A stretch of DNA of 37,536 bases, taken from the NCBI RefSeq assembly GCF_001419765.1, contig NZ_LIRK01000137.1:1-37536 (forward strand). The letters are read 5' to 3'. Below the pieces are notes generated by a model. It searched no databases. It was not told where the DNA came from and saw only the letters and a program-made list of their open reading frames with translations. Source of the DNA: Streptomyces torulosus (GTDB lineage: Bacteria > Actinomycetota > Actinomycetes > Streptomycetales > Streptomycetaceae). Of this stretch, positions 1 to 7,751 are shown one piece after another (position 1 is the stretch's first letter; every line of letters begins with the position of its first letter). Made by a program: the position numbers and the translations under genes.

Positions 1-138
1 CACGACCCGGGGCCCGGGACGGGAACCGTTGACGAGGATCAGGGGCACTTCGACCGTCGTGGTGCCGAGGTCGGCGGGCAGCACCCCGCGGGTCTTCCGG
101 CCGGGCTCCGCCCGCAGCGTACCGATGGTCAGAGTCAT
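1..138 (-). CDS. AstE/AspA-family deacylase, N-terminal fragment (cut by window start)
   Basis: Only the first 46 codons are present, read leftward from an ATG at 138 to the window edge. The visible protein begins MTLTIGTLRAEPGRKTRG and continues through VEVPLILVNGSRPGPRV, the typical N-terminal beta-strand lead-in of the succinylglutamate desuccinylase/aspartoacylase family. These are zinc-dependent amide hydrolases; the metal-binding HxxE motif would lie just outside the window. A GAGG ribosome site precedes the ATG, and the start lies 18 nt after the stop of the flavin oxidase gene, so the two probably form one transcript. The family includes succinylglutamate desuccinylase, aspartoacylase and the ectoine-pathway deacetylase DoeB; the substrate cannot be decided from this fragment. 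Confidence 0.72.
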   Translation of the reverse strand, partial: MTLTIGTLRAEPGRKTRGVLPADLGTTTVEVPLILVNGSRPGPRVV

Positions 139-156
139 GGCTTACCTCGTTCCAGC

Positions 157-1293
157 TCAGGCCGCGGCGCGGTCGACGGTGGATATGAAGTCGATGGGCT
201 GGGCGGAGGAGCCGTCCAGCGCCAGGTCGGCGGCGATGTCGCCGAAGGCTGGGGAGAGCTTGAAGCCGTGGCCGGAGAAACCGGCGAGGAGGACGACGTT
301 CTCGGCGCCGGGCAGCGGGCCGACCAGCGGGCGGCTGCTCTTGGTGTAGCCCTCCATGAAGACGGACAGGCGCGTCGGGTCGGGGTGCAGGTCCGGCGCG
401 TAGCGGCCGATCAGCTCGGCGAAGATGTCCAGCTCCTCCGGCCGCACCGTCCGGTCCAGCTGGTTCGGGTCGCCCGCGAGCTTGTGCAGGGCCTGGGAGA
501 GGCCGAGCTTGACCGACACTCCGTCCGGGGAGGGCAGGCCGTAGAAGTGGGTGGGCGCGGTGCGGATGAACGCGGGGCGCTCCTCGCCGAACCAGGCGTC
601 GGTGGTGGGCACGAACCAGGCGCTGATCAGGCGGCGGACCTCCACCTCCCACGGCAGGTCCGGCAGCAGGTCGTTGACCCAGGGGCCCGGGGTGACCACG
701 GCCGCGTCGAAGCGCTCGCTGCCGGCGTCGGTGCGGATCTCGACACCGTTCGCGACGGGGACGATCTCACGGACCGTGGTGTAGCGGTGGATGACGGCGC
801 CCAGCTGCTCGGCGCGGCGGGCGGCGGTCTGGATGGTCAGCTCGGGGCGGATGAGCCCGGCGCGGCGGTCGAGCACGGCCGCGTCGCCGTCCTCCAGCCG
901 GTACTGCGGGAACCGCTTGGCGAGGGCCTCGGTGTCCAGGACCTCGTGGTCGAGGCCATGCTCGGCGATGGACTGGAGGACGGTGGCCATCTGCTGCTGC
1001 TCGGTCGGCCCCATCAGCAGGCATCCGGTCAGACGGCGCAGTTCGCGTCCGGTTTCCTGCTGGAGCTGCTCCCACAGGGTGTCGGCTTGCTTGAGGAGCG
1101 GGACGTAGCGGGAGTCCTCGAAGTGGGCGCTCCGGAAGATCCGGGTCTCGCCGCCGGCGGCGCTGCGGTCGTGGCCGGGGGCGTACCGGTCGTATCCGAC
1201 GACTTCGGCGCCGCGGGCGGCCAGCCGCCAGGCGGCCTGGCTGCCCATCGTTCCGACGCCGACGACGGCGACCCGCTTCCTGGCAGCTGACAC
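157..1293 (-). CDS. Sarcosine oxidase / N-methyl-tryptophan oxidase-like FAD oxidoreductase
   Basis: The 378-residue protein starts at GTG 1293, with GAAAGGA upstream; a longer frame extends further but lacks family sequence. Residues 8-15 (VAVVGVGTMG) form the Rossmann FAD-binding motif, followed by GYDRYAPGHDRSAAGGETRIFR, typical of monomeric sarcosine oxidase and N-methyltryptophan oxidase (DAO family). These oxidise secondary amines with O2, giving aldehyde, amine and H2O2. K263 in VKLGLS aligns by eye with the O2-activating lysine of sarcosine oxidase. The family's covalent-flavin cysteine (C-M-Y-T context) appears replaced by F312 in VFMEGYT, so FAD may be bound non-covalently. The stop is 18 nt before the AstE-like gene. 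The substrate is unknown, though an N-alkyl amino acid is plausible. The divergent IclR gene is the likely regulator. Confidence 0.85.
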   Translation of the reverse strand: MSAARKRVAVVGVGTMGSQAAWRLAARGAEVVGYDRYAPGHDRSAAGGETRIFRSAHFEDSRYVPLLKQADTLWEQLQQETGRELRRLTGCLLMGPTEQQQMATVLQSIAEHGLDHEVLDTEALAKRFPQYRLEDGDAAVLDRRAGLIRPELTIQTAARRAEQLGAVIHRYTTVREIVPVANGVEIRTDAGSERFDAAVVTPGPWVNDLLPDLPWEVEVRRLISAWFVPTTDAWFGEERPAFIRTAPTHFYGLPSPDGVSVKLGLSQALHKLAGDPNQLDRTVRPEELDIFAELIGRYAPDLHPDPTRLSVFMEGYTKSSRPLVGPLPGAENVVLLAGFSGHGFKLSPAFGDIAADLALDGSSAQPIDFISTVDRAAA

Positions 1294-1456
1294 AGGACTT
1301 TCCTTTCGTACCGTCGAGGCGCATGCTGGCCTCGACGCGAGGATGTTCGATTCGAGTGGGTTTGGACGGGGGCTTGGTCCTCCTGGACCCACGGCCCGCA
1401 TCCGTCCGCTTCTCGGAGTCGCTCCGGCTCGTCCTCGGAACTTCACCTGGAGAGCC

Positions 1457-1493
1457 GTGCCACAATGTGGAACGCTGTGCTAGAATCTGGCAC
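1457..1493 (+). promoter_or_regulatory. IclR-type promoter/operator block, copy 1
   Basis: The block is bounded by the inverted hexamers GTGCCA (1457) and TGGCAC (1488). It contains the near-perfect palindrome CCACAATGTGG (1460-1470) and a -10-like TAGAAT at 1481-1486. Copy 2 lies at 2490-2526 before the second IclR gene and keeps the same spacing of the outer repeats, TGTGGAACGC and TGCTAGAATC. Conservation in both upstream regions, centred on the probable promoter, suggests an autoregulatory IclR operator that may also serve the divergent flavin oxidase gene. Operator identity is inferred. Confidence 0.65.
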
Positions 1494-1569
1494 AGACAAT
1501 GACAGTGGCGCGAAGGGGAGTCAAGAGGGTGTTCACAGAAAATTCCGAGGATTAACGGGGGGAAATCGG

Positions 1570-2322
1570 ATGGAAATGAAGAGCGTCACTCGGTCGCTGC
1601 GCATCCTGGAGGCCGTCGCGCAGCATCAGCCGGTGACCGTGGGGGAGTTGACGAAGATCTTCGGGCTGCCGAAGTCCACCGTGCAGCGCACGCTGGTCAC
1701 TCTGGCCGAGGCCGGCTGGCTGCGGGCCAGCCGCAAGGACACGACCCGCTGGGAGATCGGGGCGCGCGTCCTCGCCGTACGACCGGCGGCACTACAGGGC
1801 TCCAGCCTGTTCGCCGCCGCCCGCGAGCCCATGGTGCGCCTGCGGGACCAGGTGAACGAGACGATCCACCTGTCGGTGCCCGACGCGCTGGACGGCATGG
1901 TCGTGGTCGACCGTGTCGACTGCGCGCACGCCGTGCGCACCTTCCACGCGATCGGCGACCTCTCGCCGCTGCACGCGACCGCCGTGGGCCGCGCCATCCT
2001 CGCGCACCTCCCCAAGCAGGACGTCGAGGAGCTCCTCGCGGGCGGCCTGGAGCGCTTCAGTGACACGACCCCGGTCGACCCCGCGGAACTGCGCGCCGAC
2101 CTGGGCCGGATCCGCACCGAGGGATACGCGGTCAACGACAACCAGTTCCGGCCCGGCGTCTGCGCCATCGCCGCGCCCGTCCTGGACGAGGACGGCACTC
2201 CGCTGGCCTCCGTGGCCATCTCCATGCCCGACTCCCGTTACGACGCCGAGCGGACCCCCGAGTGGGGCCAGCTCGTCACCGAGACGACCGCGGAGATCGC
2301 ACGGCGCCGCCTGGGCGTCTGA
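1570..2322 (+). CDS. IclR-family transcriptional regulator, paralogue 1
   Basis: The 250-residue protein starts at ATG 1570 behind GGGGGAAA; the first residues, MEMKSVTRSLRILEAVAQHQ, match the start of the neighbouring paralogue exactly, which fixes the start. Residues 1-70 are the winged helix-turn-helix (VTVGELTKIFGLPKSTVQRTL is the recognition helix region). Residues ~80-250 are the IclR effector domain, with the family hallmarks HLSVPDALDGMVVVDRV, SPLHATAVGRAILAHLP and GVCAIAAPVLDEDG. IclR proteins are dimeric repressors or activators sensing small carboxylic acids. The gene is divergent from the flavin oxidase and tandem with a second, very similar copy. A strong hairpin directly after the stop shows it is transcribed separately from copy 2. 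Its ligand is unknown. Confidence 0.93.
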   Translation: MEMKSVTRSLRILEAVAQHQPVTVGELTKIFGLPKSTVQRTLVTLAEAGWLRASRKDTTRWEIGARVLAVRPAALQGSSLFAAAREPMVRLRDQVNETIHLSVPDALDGMVVVDRVDCAHAVRTFHAIGDLSPLHATAVGRAILAHLPKQDVEELLAGGLERFSDTTPVDPAELRADLGRIRTEGYAVNDNQFRPGVCAIAAPVLDEDGTPLASVAISMPDSRYDAERTPEWGQLVTETTAEIARRRLGV

Positions 2323-2332
2323 CGCAGCCACC

Positions 2333-2367
2333 GCCCTGCGCCCGGTCGGGGGAACCGGGCGCAGGGC
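2333..2367 (+). terminator. Strong hairpin terminator after IclR paralogue 1
   Basis: A perfect 14-bp stem (GCCCTGCGCCCGGT, 2333-2346, with its complement at 2354-2367) closes a 7-nt loop, beginning 11 nt after the stop codon. There is no U tract, as is common for Streptomyces terminators. Confidence 0.8.
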
Positions 2368-2489
2368 GATCGCATCTCGCGGCACGGTATGGCCTGGTCG
2401 GGGCCATCGCTGCCCATCGCCGCGAGGGCACCGGATTCCCGCGCTCCCGTCGGCGCCGACCCGAACTTCGGACAGCCAACGAGCTGTGC

Positions 2490-2526
2490 GTGCCATATTG
2501 TGGAACGCCATGCTAGAATCCGGCAC
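2490..2526 (+). promoter_or_regulatory. IclR-type promoter/operator block, copy 2
   Basis: This is the second copy of the element at 1457-1493: GTGCCA (2490), CCATATTGTGG, TGGAACGC, TAGAAT (2514-2519) and the closing CGGCAC (2521-2526). The differences from copy 1 are mainly in the left half of the inner palindrome. It lies 71 nt before the second IclR start, so that gene has its own promoter and is probably controlled by the same protein or proteins. Confidence 0.63.
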
Positions 2527-2597
2527 GATCTTGTGTGGACCCCGAAAGGGGGTCACGACATGAACAGGACGACCTCACCGACCTGAGGGGGCATCGG

Positions 2598-3347
2598 ATG
2601 GAGATGAAGAGCGTCACCAGGTCGCTGCGCATCCTGGAGGCGGTCGCCCGCCACCAGCCCGTCACCGTAGGGGAGTTGACGAAGCTCTTCGGGCTCCCGA
2701 AGTCCACCGTGCAACGCACCCTGCTCACTCTCAACGAGGCCGGCTGGCTGCGCGCGCACCGCAGGGACACCACCCGCTGGGAGATCGGGGCACGCGTCCT
2801 CGCCGTACGACCGGCGGCGCTCCAGGGCTCCAGCCTGTTCGCCGCCGCCCGCGACCCGATGATCCGGCTCCGAGACACGCTCAACGAGACCATCCACCTC
2901 TCGGTGCCCGACGCCCTCCAGGGCATGGTCGTGGTCGACCGGGTGGACTGCGACCACGCCGTACGCACCTTCCACGCCATCGGCGACACCTCGCCACTGC
3001 ACGCCACGGCCGCCGGGCACGCGGTCCTCGCCCATCTGCCCGCGGCCGAATTCGACGAGTTCGCGACGGGCGGGTTCGAGGGGTACGGCGAGGAGACCAT
3101 CACCGACGCCGGTGAACTGCGCGCGGAGCTGCGCCGCGTGAAGGACCGCGGATACGCCGTCAATCACAACCAGTACCTCCAGGGTGTCTGTGCCATCGCC
3201 GCTCCCGTTCTGGACGGTGACGGCGTCCCGCTGGCGGCCCTGGCCGTCTCCCTGCCCACCTCCCGCTTCGACGCGGGCCGGCTACCCGAGCTGGGACGGC
3301 TGGTGACCGACACCGCGGCGGAGATCACCGCCCGCCATCTGCGCTGA
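2598..3347 (+). CDS. IclR-family transcriptional regulator, paralogue 2
   Basis: The 249-residue protein starts at ATG 2598 (GAGGGGG upstream). The DNA-binding domain is nearly identical to paralogue 1 (VTVGELTKLFGLPKSTVQRTL; WEIGARVLAVRPAALQGSS), while the C-terminal half of the effector domain has diverged (for example AAEFDEFATGGFEGYGEE against KQDVEELLAGGLERFSDT). This pattern points to a tandem gene duplication in which both copies still read the same operator but may sense different ligands, or the same ligand with different affinity. The gene ends 44 nt before the convergent gabD stop, with a bidirectional hairpin between them. The target genes are unknown. Candidates are the minus-strand oxidase/deacylase pair and the IclR genes themselves. 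Confidence 0.93.
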   Translation: MEMKSVTRSLRILEAVARHQPVTVGELTKLFGLPKSTVQRTLLTLNEAGWLRAHRRDTTRWEIGARVLAVRPAALQGSSLFAAARDPMIRLRDTLNETIHLSVPDALQGMVVVDRVDCDHAVRTFHAIGDTSPLHATAAGHAVLAHLPAAEFDEFATGGFEGYGEETITDAGELRAELRRVKDRGYAVNHNQYLQGVCAIAAPVLDGDGVPLAALAVSLPTSRFDAGRLPELGRLVTDTAAEITARHLR

Positions 3348-3358
3348 GGAGCCGTACG

Positions 3359-3384
3359 CGGCCGGGACCACCGGGTCCCGGCCG
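3359..3384. terminator. Bidirectional terminator between IclR paralogue 2 and gabD
   Basis: A perfect 11-bp stem (CGGCCGGGACC, 3359-3369, with GGTCCCGGCCG, 3374-3384) and a 4-nt loop lie between two converging stop codons. Confidence 0.78.
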
Positions 3385-3390
3385 CCACCG

Positions 3391-4830
3391 TCATCCGACA
3401 GGCACCGCGAGGTACTGGTACTCCAGGAACTCGTCGATGCCGACCCTGCCGCCCTCACGGCCGAGCCCCGACTGCTTGACGCCGCCGAAGGGCGCCGCCG
3501 GGTTGGACACGAGACCGGTGTTGAGGCCGACCATGCCGACCTCCAGGCGCTCGCTGACGCGCAGGGCGCGGTCCAGGCCCTCGGTGAAGACATAGCCGAC
3601 GAGCCCCCACGGGGTGTCGTTGGCCCGGCGGACCACCTCGTCCTCGTCGTCGAAGGTGAGGATCGCCGCGACCGGGCCGAAGATCTCGGTGTCCATCAGA
3701 CGGCTGCCGGGATCGACGCCGGTGAGCACCGTCGGCGGGTAGAAGCAGCCCGGACCCTCCGGGGTACGGCCGCCGACCAGCACCCGGGCACCGCGCTCGA
3801 CCGCGTCGGCGACCAGTTCCTCGACCTTGCCCCGACCGTTGCGGTCGATCAGCGGGCCGACGTCGACACCGTCGCGCGTACCGGGGCCCACGACCAGCGC
3901 GCCCATGCGCTCGGCCAGCCGCCGCCCGAACTCCTCCACCACGGAGGTGTGCACGAAGAAGCGGTTGGCGGCGGTGCACGCCTCGCCCATGTTGCGCATC
4001 TTGGCGACCATCGCGCCGTCCACGGCCTTGTCCAGGTCCGCGTCCTCGAACACGATGAACGGCGCGTTCCCGCCCAGTTCCATGGACGTGCGCACCACCG
4101 CGTCCGCGCTCTGGGCGAGCAGCAGGCGGCCGACGCCCGTGGAGCCGGTGAAGGACAGCTTGCGAATCCGCCCGCCGCGCAGGAGCGGTTCGCACACCTC
4201 CCCCGCACGGGAGGTGGTGACGACGTTCAGCACGCCGTCGGGCAGCCCGGCCTCCTTGAGGATGGCGGCGAGGGCGAGGCTGGAGAGCGGGGTCTGGGGG
4301 GCCGGCTTGAGCACCATCGTGCAGCCCGCGGCGATCGCCGGGCCGATCTTGCGGGTGCCCATGGCCAGCGGGAAGTTCCACGGGGTGATCAGCAGACAGG
4401 GGCCCACCGGGCGGCGGGAGAGCAGCATCCGGTTGCGGCCGTCGGGCAGGATGCCGTGGCCGCCGTCGATCCGGACGGCCTCCTCGGAGAACCAGCGGAA
4501 GAACTCGGCGGCGTACGCGACCTCTCCCCTGGCCTCGGCGAGCGGCTTGCCCATCTCGGCGGTCATCAGATGGGCCAGCTCGTCGGTGCGCTCGACGATG
4601 ATCTCGTAGGCCCGGCGCAGGATCTCGCTGCGGGCCCGGGGTGCCGTACGGGCCCACTTCTCCTGCGCGGCGACGGCCGCGTCCTCGGCGCGCTGCGCGT
4701 CCTTGGGGCCCGCGTCGGCGACATGGCAGAGGATCTCGCCGGTCGCGGGGTCGTCGACGGCCATGGTGGCGCCGTCGGCGGCGTCGACCCAGGCGCCGCC
4801 GATGAACAACTGTGTGGGTGTGTCGGTCAT
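3391..4830 (-). CDS. gabD: NAD(P)-dependent succinate-semialdehyde dehydrogenase
   Basis: The 479-residue aldehyde dehydrogenase starts at ATG 4830, preceded by GGAGG. The general base is E251 in MELGGNAPF and the catalytic cysteine is C285 in GEACTAANR. The oxyanion/NAD region PVGPCLLITPWNFPLAM is at ~141-157, the nucleotide-binding FTGSTGVGR at ~227, and the C-terminal PFGGVKQSGLGREGG is typical of the GabD subgroup. The expected reaction is succinate semialdehyde + NAD(P)+ to succinate. The start codon overlaps the stop of the upstream FAD/Fe-S gene (ATGA), so translation is coupled. The aminotransferase two genes upstream supports a GABA-to-succinate route; glutarate semialdehyde or another omega-semialdehyde is an alternative substrate. 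Confidence 0.9.
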   Translation of the reverse strand: MTDTPTQLFIGGAWVDAADGATMAVDDPATGEILCHVADAGPKDAQRAEDAAVAAQEKWARTAPRARSEILRRAYEIIVERTDELAHLMTAEMGKPLAEARGEVAYAAEFFRWFSEEAVRIDGGHGILPDGRNRMLLSRRPVGPCLLITPWNFPLAMGTRKIGPAIAAGCTMVLKPAPQTPLSSLALAAILKEAGLPDGVLNVVTTSRAGEVCEPLLRGGRIRKLSFTGSTGVGRLLLAQSADAVVRTSMELGGNAPFIVFEDADLDKAVDGAMVAKMRNMGEACTAANRFFVHTSVVEEFGRRLAERMGALVVGPGTRDGVDVGPLIDRNGRGKVEELVADAVERGARVLVGGRTPEGPGCFYPPTVLTGVDPGSRLMDTEIFGPVAAILTFDDEDEVVRRANDTPWGLVGYVFTEGLDRALRVSERLEVGMVGLNTGLVSNPAAPFGGVKQSGLGREGGRVGIDEFLEYQYLAVPVG

Positions 4831-7751
4831 GGGGTTCCTCCAGGTTGATCGGCGGCGGGGTCGAGCAGTTCCGCGAGGTGCAGGGCGCGGACGCCCCGGT
4901 CACCGGCGAGGTGGTCGATCTGGGTGGCGCAGCTGAAGCCGTCGGCGACGACCACGGCCGGTCCCCCGGCGTCGACGGCGTCGAGGCGCGGCTTCAGGGC
5001 GAGGTCGGCGACGGCCATCGAGGTGTCGTAGTGGTCGGCCTCGAAGCCGAAGTTGCCGGCGAGTCCGCAGCAGCCCTCCGCCTCGTCGACCTTCCGCACA
5101 CCGAGGCGGCCGAGCAGATCGCGGGGGTGGTGGCCCTTGAAGGTGGCGTACTCGTGGCAGTGGGTCTGCAGGACGACGTTCTCCGGCAGCTCCGGTGGCG
5201 TCCAGCCGGGCTCGGCGAGCTCGGTCAGCGCTCCGGTGAGGGTGTGGACGCGGGCCGCGACCCGCCGGGCGGCGTCGGTGCCGAGCAGCTCGGGCACGTC
5301 GCGCTTGAGGGCGGCGGCACAGCTGGGTTCGGCGACGACGACGGGGCGGTCGTCACCGTTGTCGAGGCGGGCGACCGTACGGGCCATGACGCGGCGGGCG
5401 ACGGACAGCTGTCCGGTGCTGACCCAGGTCAGGCCGCAGCACAGGCCCTCCTCCGCCGTGCAGGGGATGCCCGCGTCGGCCAGCACTCGGCTCGCGGCCC
5501 CGGCGACCTCGGGCCGGAAGGCCCGGGTGAAGCTGTCGACGAAGAGCAGCGTCTTCGCCGGTTCACCGGTCCGCGCCCTCCGCAGAACCCGCCGCAGCGC
5601 GCGCCGGGAGGCGAAGGCCGGGATGCGGCGTCTCACCGTCACCCCGCCGAGGCGGGCGAGCAGCCTGCCGACCGGGCCGCGCAGCAGCGCGTTCAGCGGG
5701 CGGGCGGCGTAGCCGGCGAGGGCCGAGGTCAGCGGCAGCCACCCCAGCGAGTAGTGGGAGCGGGGCCTGAACCTGCCCTTGTAGTGGTGGTGCAGGAACT
5801 CCGCCTTGTACGTGGCCATGTCGACGCCCACCGGGCAGTCGCTGGAACACGCCTTGCAGGACAGGCACAGGTCGAGGGCGTCGCGCACCTCGGTGGAGCG
5901 CCAGCCGTCCTCGACGGTCCCGCCGCGCACCATCTCCTGGAGCAGCCGGGCCCGGCCCCGCGTGGAGTCGCTCTCCTCCCCCGTCGCCCGGTAGCTGGGG
6001 CACATCACTCCACCCGCGTCGCTGCGGCAGCGGCCGACGCCGACACAGCGGCGGACCGCGCCCGCGAAGCCGTCCTCGTCGTGCGGGAAGGTGAAGAGGG
6101 TGTCGACGGGCACCACCTCGGCCGGGGTGTGCAGGGCGAGGTCGGCGTCGAGGGGGGCCGGGTCCACGATGACACCGGGGTTGAGCAGCCCCTCGGGGTC
6201 GAAGATCTCCTTGAACGCGGCGAACGCCCGGATCATGCGGTGGCTGTACATGACCTCCAGCAGTTCACCGCGCGCCCGTCCGTCGCCGTGCTCACCGGAC
6301 AGGGAGCCGCCGTGGGAGACCACGAGGGTCGCCGCCTCGCCGAGGAAGCGGCGCGCGGCGGCCCGGCCGGGGTCGGTGGCGAGGTCGAAGTCGATGCGGA
6401 CGTGGACGCAGCCGGCGCCGAAGTGGCCGTAGAGCACCCCGGTGAGCCCGTGGGTGGCCAGCAGCTTGCGGAAGTCCCGCAGATAGGCGGCGAGGTTCTC
6501 CGGGGCGACGGCCGCGTCCTCCCAGCCGGGCCAGGACTCCCCGCCGTCGACGAGCCGGGCGGCGAGCCCGGCGCCGTCCTCGCGGACCCGCCACAGCGAG
6601 CGCCGCTCCCGCGGGCTCCGCACGACGCGTCCGCCGGTCATCCGGCCCTGGGCCCTGAGCACGTCGAGCAGTTCGGCGGCGCGGGCGTCGACCGCCGCCT
6701 GGTCGTCGCCGTCGAGTTCGACGTACAGCCAGGCCCGTCCCTCGGGCAGTCCGGTCACGGAGTCCGGGCCGCGGCGGGCGCGCATGGTGGCGACGATCGC
6801 CTCGTCCATGCCCTCGACGGCGGTGGGGTTCCAGCGCAGGATCTCGGGCACGTCCTCGGCGGCGTCGACCACGTCGTCGTAGCCGAGGGTGAGGAGCGTG
6901 GAGGCCTGTGCGGTCGCCACCAGGCGGACCGTCGCGGCGGTGACGACCGCACAGGAGCCTTCGGTGCCGACCAGGGCACGGGCCATGTCGAAGCCGTGCT
7001 CGGGCAGCAGGTGGTGCAGCTGGTATCCGGACACATGGCGCGGGACGCGGCCCAGTTCGGTGCGGATCGGCGCCAGGTTTGCGTCGATCAGGGCGCGTAC
7101 GTCGGTGCGGAGGCGGGCGACACGCCGGACCGCGGCCGTGTCGTCCGGGTCCGCCGCGCGCAGGCCCTGGTGGTCGGCGACGACCCGCACGCCGTCGGCC
7201 GTCACGAACTCCAGGGCCTCGATGTGGCTGCTGGTCCGGCCGTGGCGCACCGACCGGTTTCCGCACGCGTCGTTGCCGATCATGCCGCCGAGGGTGCAGC
7301 GGCTGTGCGAGGACGGGTCGGGGCCGAAGGTCAGGCCTTGGAGGGCGGTGGCGCTGCGCAGCGTGTCGAGGACGACGCCGGCCTCGACCCGTGCGGTGCG
7401 CGCGATCGGGTCGATGTCGAGGATCCGGTTCATGTGCCGGGAGAAGTCCAGGACCACGCCGGGGCCGATGGCGTTGCCCGCCATGCTGGTGCCGCCGCCG
7501 CGGGCGGTGACCGGGATTCCGGTCTCCCGGCAGGCGCGCAGCACCGCGACGACGTCGTCGGCGCTGCGGGGGAACACCACGGCCCGCGGGGGGACCCGGT
7601 AGTTGGAGGCGTCGTAGGCGTAGGGGCCGGTGGAGCCGGGTCCGGTCTCCACCCGCAGGCCGGGCGCCGTCCCGGTGAGCAGCGCGACCAGCCGGTCCAG
7701 GGCGGGGGTGGTGCGCGCCGACTGCTCCGGGGCCGTGGTGGTGTCCGTCAT
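4827..7751 (-). CDS. FAD-linked oxidase / Fe-S protein, YdiJ-like D-2-hydroxyacid dehydrogenase
   Basis: The 974-residue fusion of GlcD-like and GlcF-like halves starts at ATG 7751, overlapping the gabT stop (ATGA). Residues ~50-280 form the FAD_binding_4 domain (PRSADDVVAVLRACRE, ARGGGTSMAGNAIGPG). The FAD-oxidase C domain ends near 530, with SGEHGDGRARGELL at 485-498. The ferredoxin-like segment has C569, C575, C584 and the CLSCKACSSDCP cluster (C629, C632, C635, C639). Two cysteine-rich CCG motifs (GLCCGL; GCCGLAGNFG) follow. The architecture, length and CVGVGRC...MCPS context resemble E. coli YdiJ, a D-2-hydroxyglutarate dehydrogenase, more than simple D-lactate dehydrogenases. A role in GABA or 4-hydroxybutyrate metabolism is inferred from the operon only; the electron acceptor is probably quinone or a flavoprotein. 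Confidence 0.85.
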   Translation of the reverse strand: MTDTTTAPEQSARTTPALDRLVALLTGTAPGLRVETGPGSTGPYAYDASNYRVPPRAVVFPRSADDVVAVLRACRETGIPVTARGGGTSMAGNAIGPGVVLDFSRHMNRILDIDPIARTARVEAGVVLDTLRSATALQGLTFGPDPSSHSRCTLGGMIGNDACGNRSVRHGRTSSHIEALEFVTADGVRVVADHQGLRAADPDDTAAVRRVARLRTDVRALIDANLAPIRTELGRVPRHVSGYQLHHLLPEHGFDMARALVGTEGSCAVVTAATVRLVATAQASTLLTLGYDDVVDAAEDVPEILRWNPTAVEGMDEAIVATMRARRGPDSVTGLPEGRAWLYVELDGDDQAAVDARAAELLDVLRAQGRMTGGRVVRSPRERRSLWRVREDGAGLAARLVDGGESWPGWEDAAVAPENLAAYLRDFRKLLATHGLTGVLYGHFGAGCVHVRIDFDLATDPGRAAARRFLGEAATLVVSHGGSLSGEHGDGRARGELLEVMYSHRMIRAFAAFKEIFDPEGLLNPGVIVDPAPLDADLALHTPAEVVPVDTLFTFPHDEDGFAGAVRRCVGVGRCRSDAGGVMCPSYRATGEESDSTRGRARLLQEMVRGGTVEDGWRSTEVRDALDLCLSCKACSSDCPVGVDMATYKAEFLHHHYKGRFRPRSHYSLGWLPLTSALAGYAARPLNALLRGPVGRLLARLGGVTVRRRIPAFASRRALRRVLRRARTGEPAKTLLFVDSFTRAFRPEVAGAASRVLADAGIPCTAEEGLCCGLTWVSTGQLSVARRVMARTVARLDNGDDRPVVVAEPSCAAALKRDVPELLGTDAARRVAARVHTLTGALTELAEPGWTPPELPENVVLQTHCHEYATFKGHHPRDLLGRLGVRKVDEAEGCCGLAGNFGFEADHYDTSMAVADLALKPRLDAVDAGGPAVVVADGFSCATQIDHLAGDRGVRALHLAELLDPAADQPGGTP

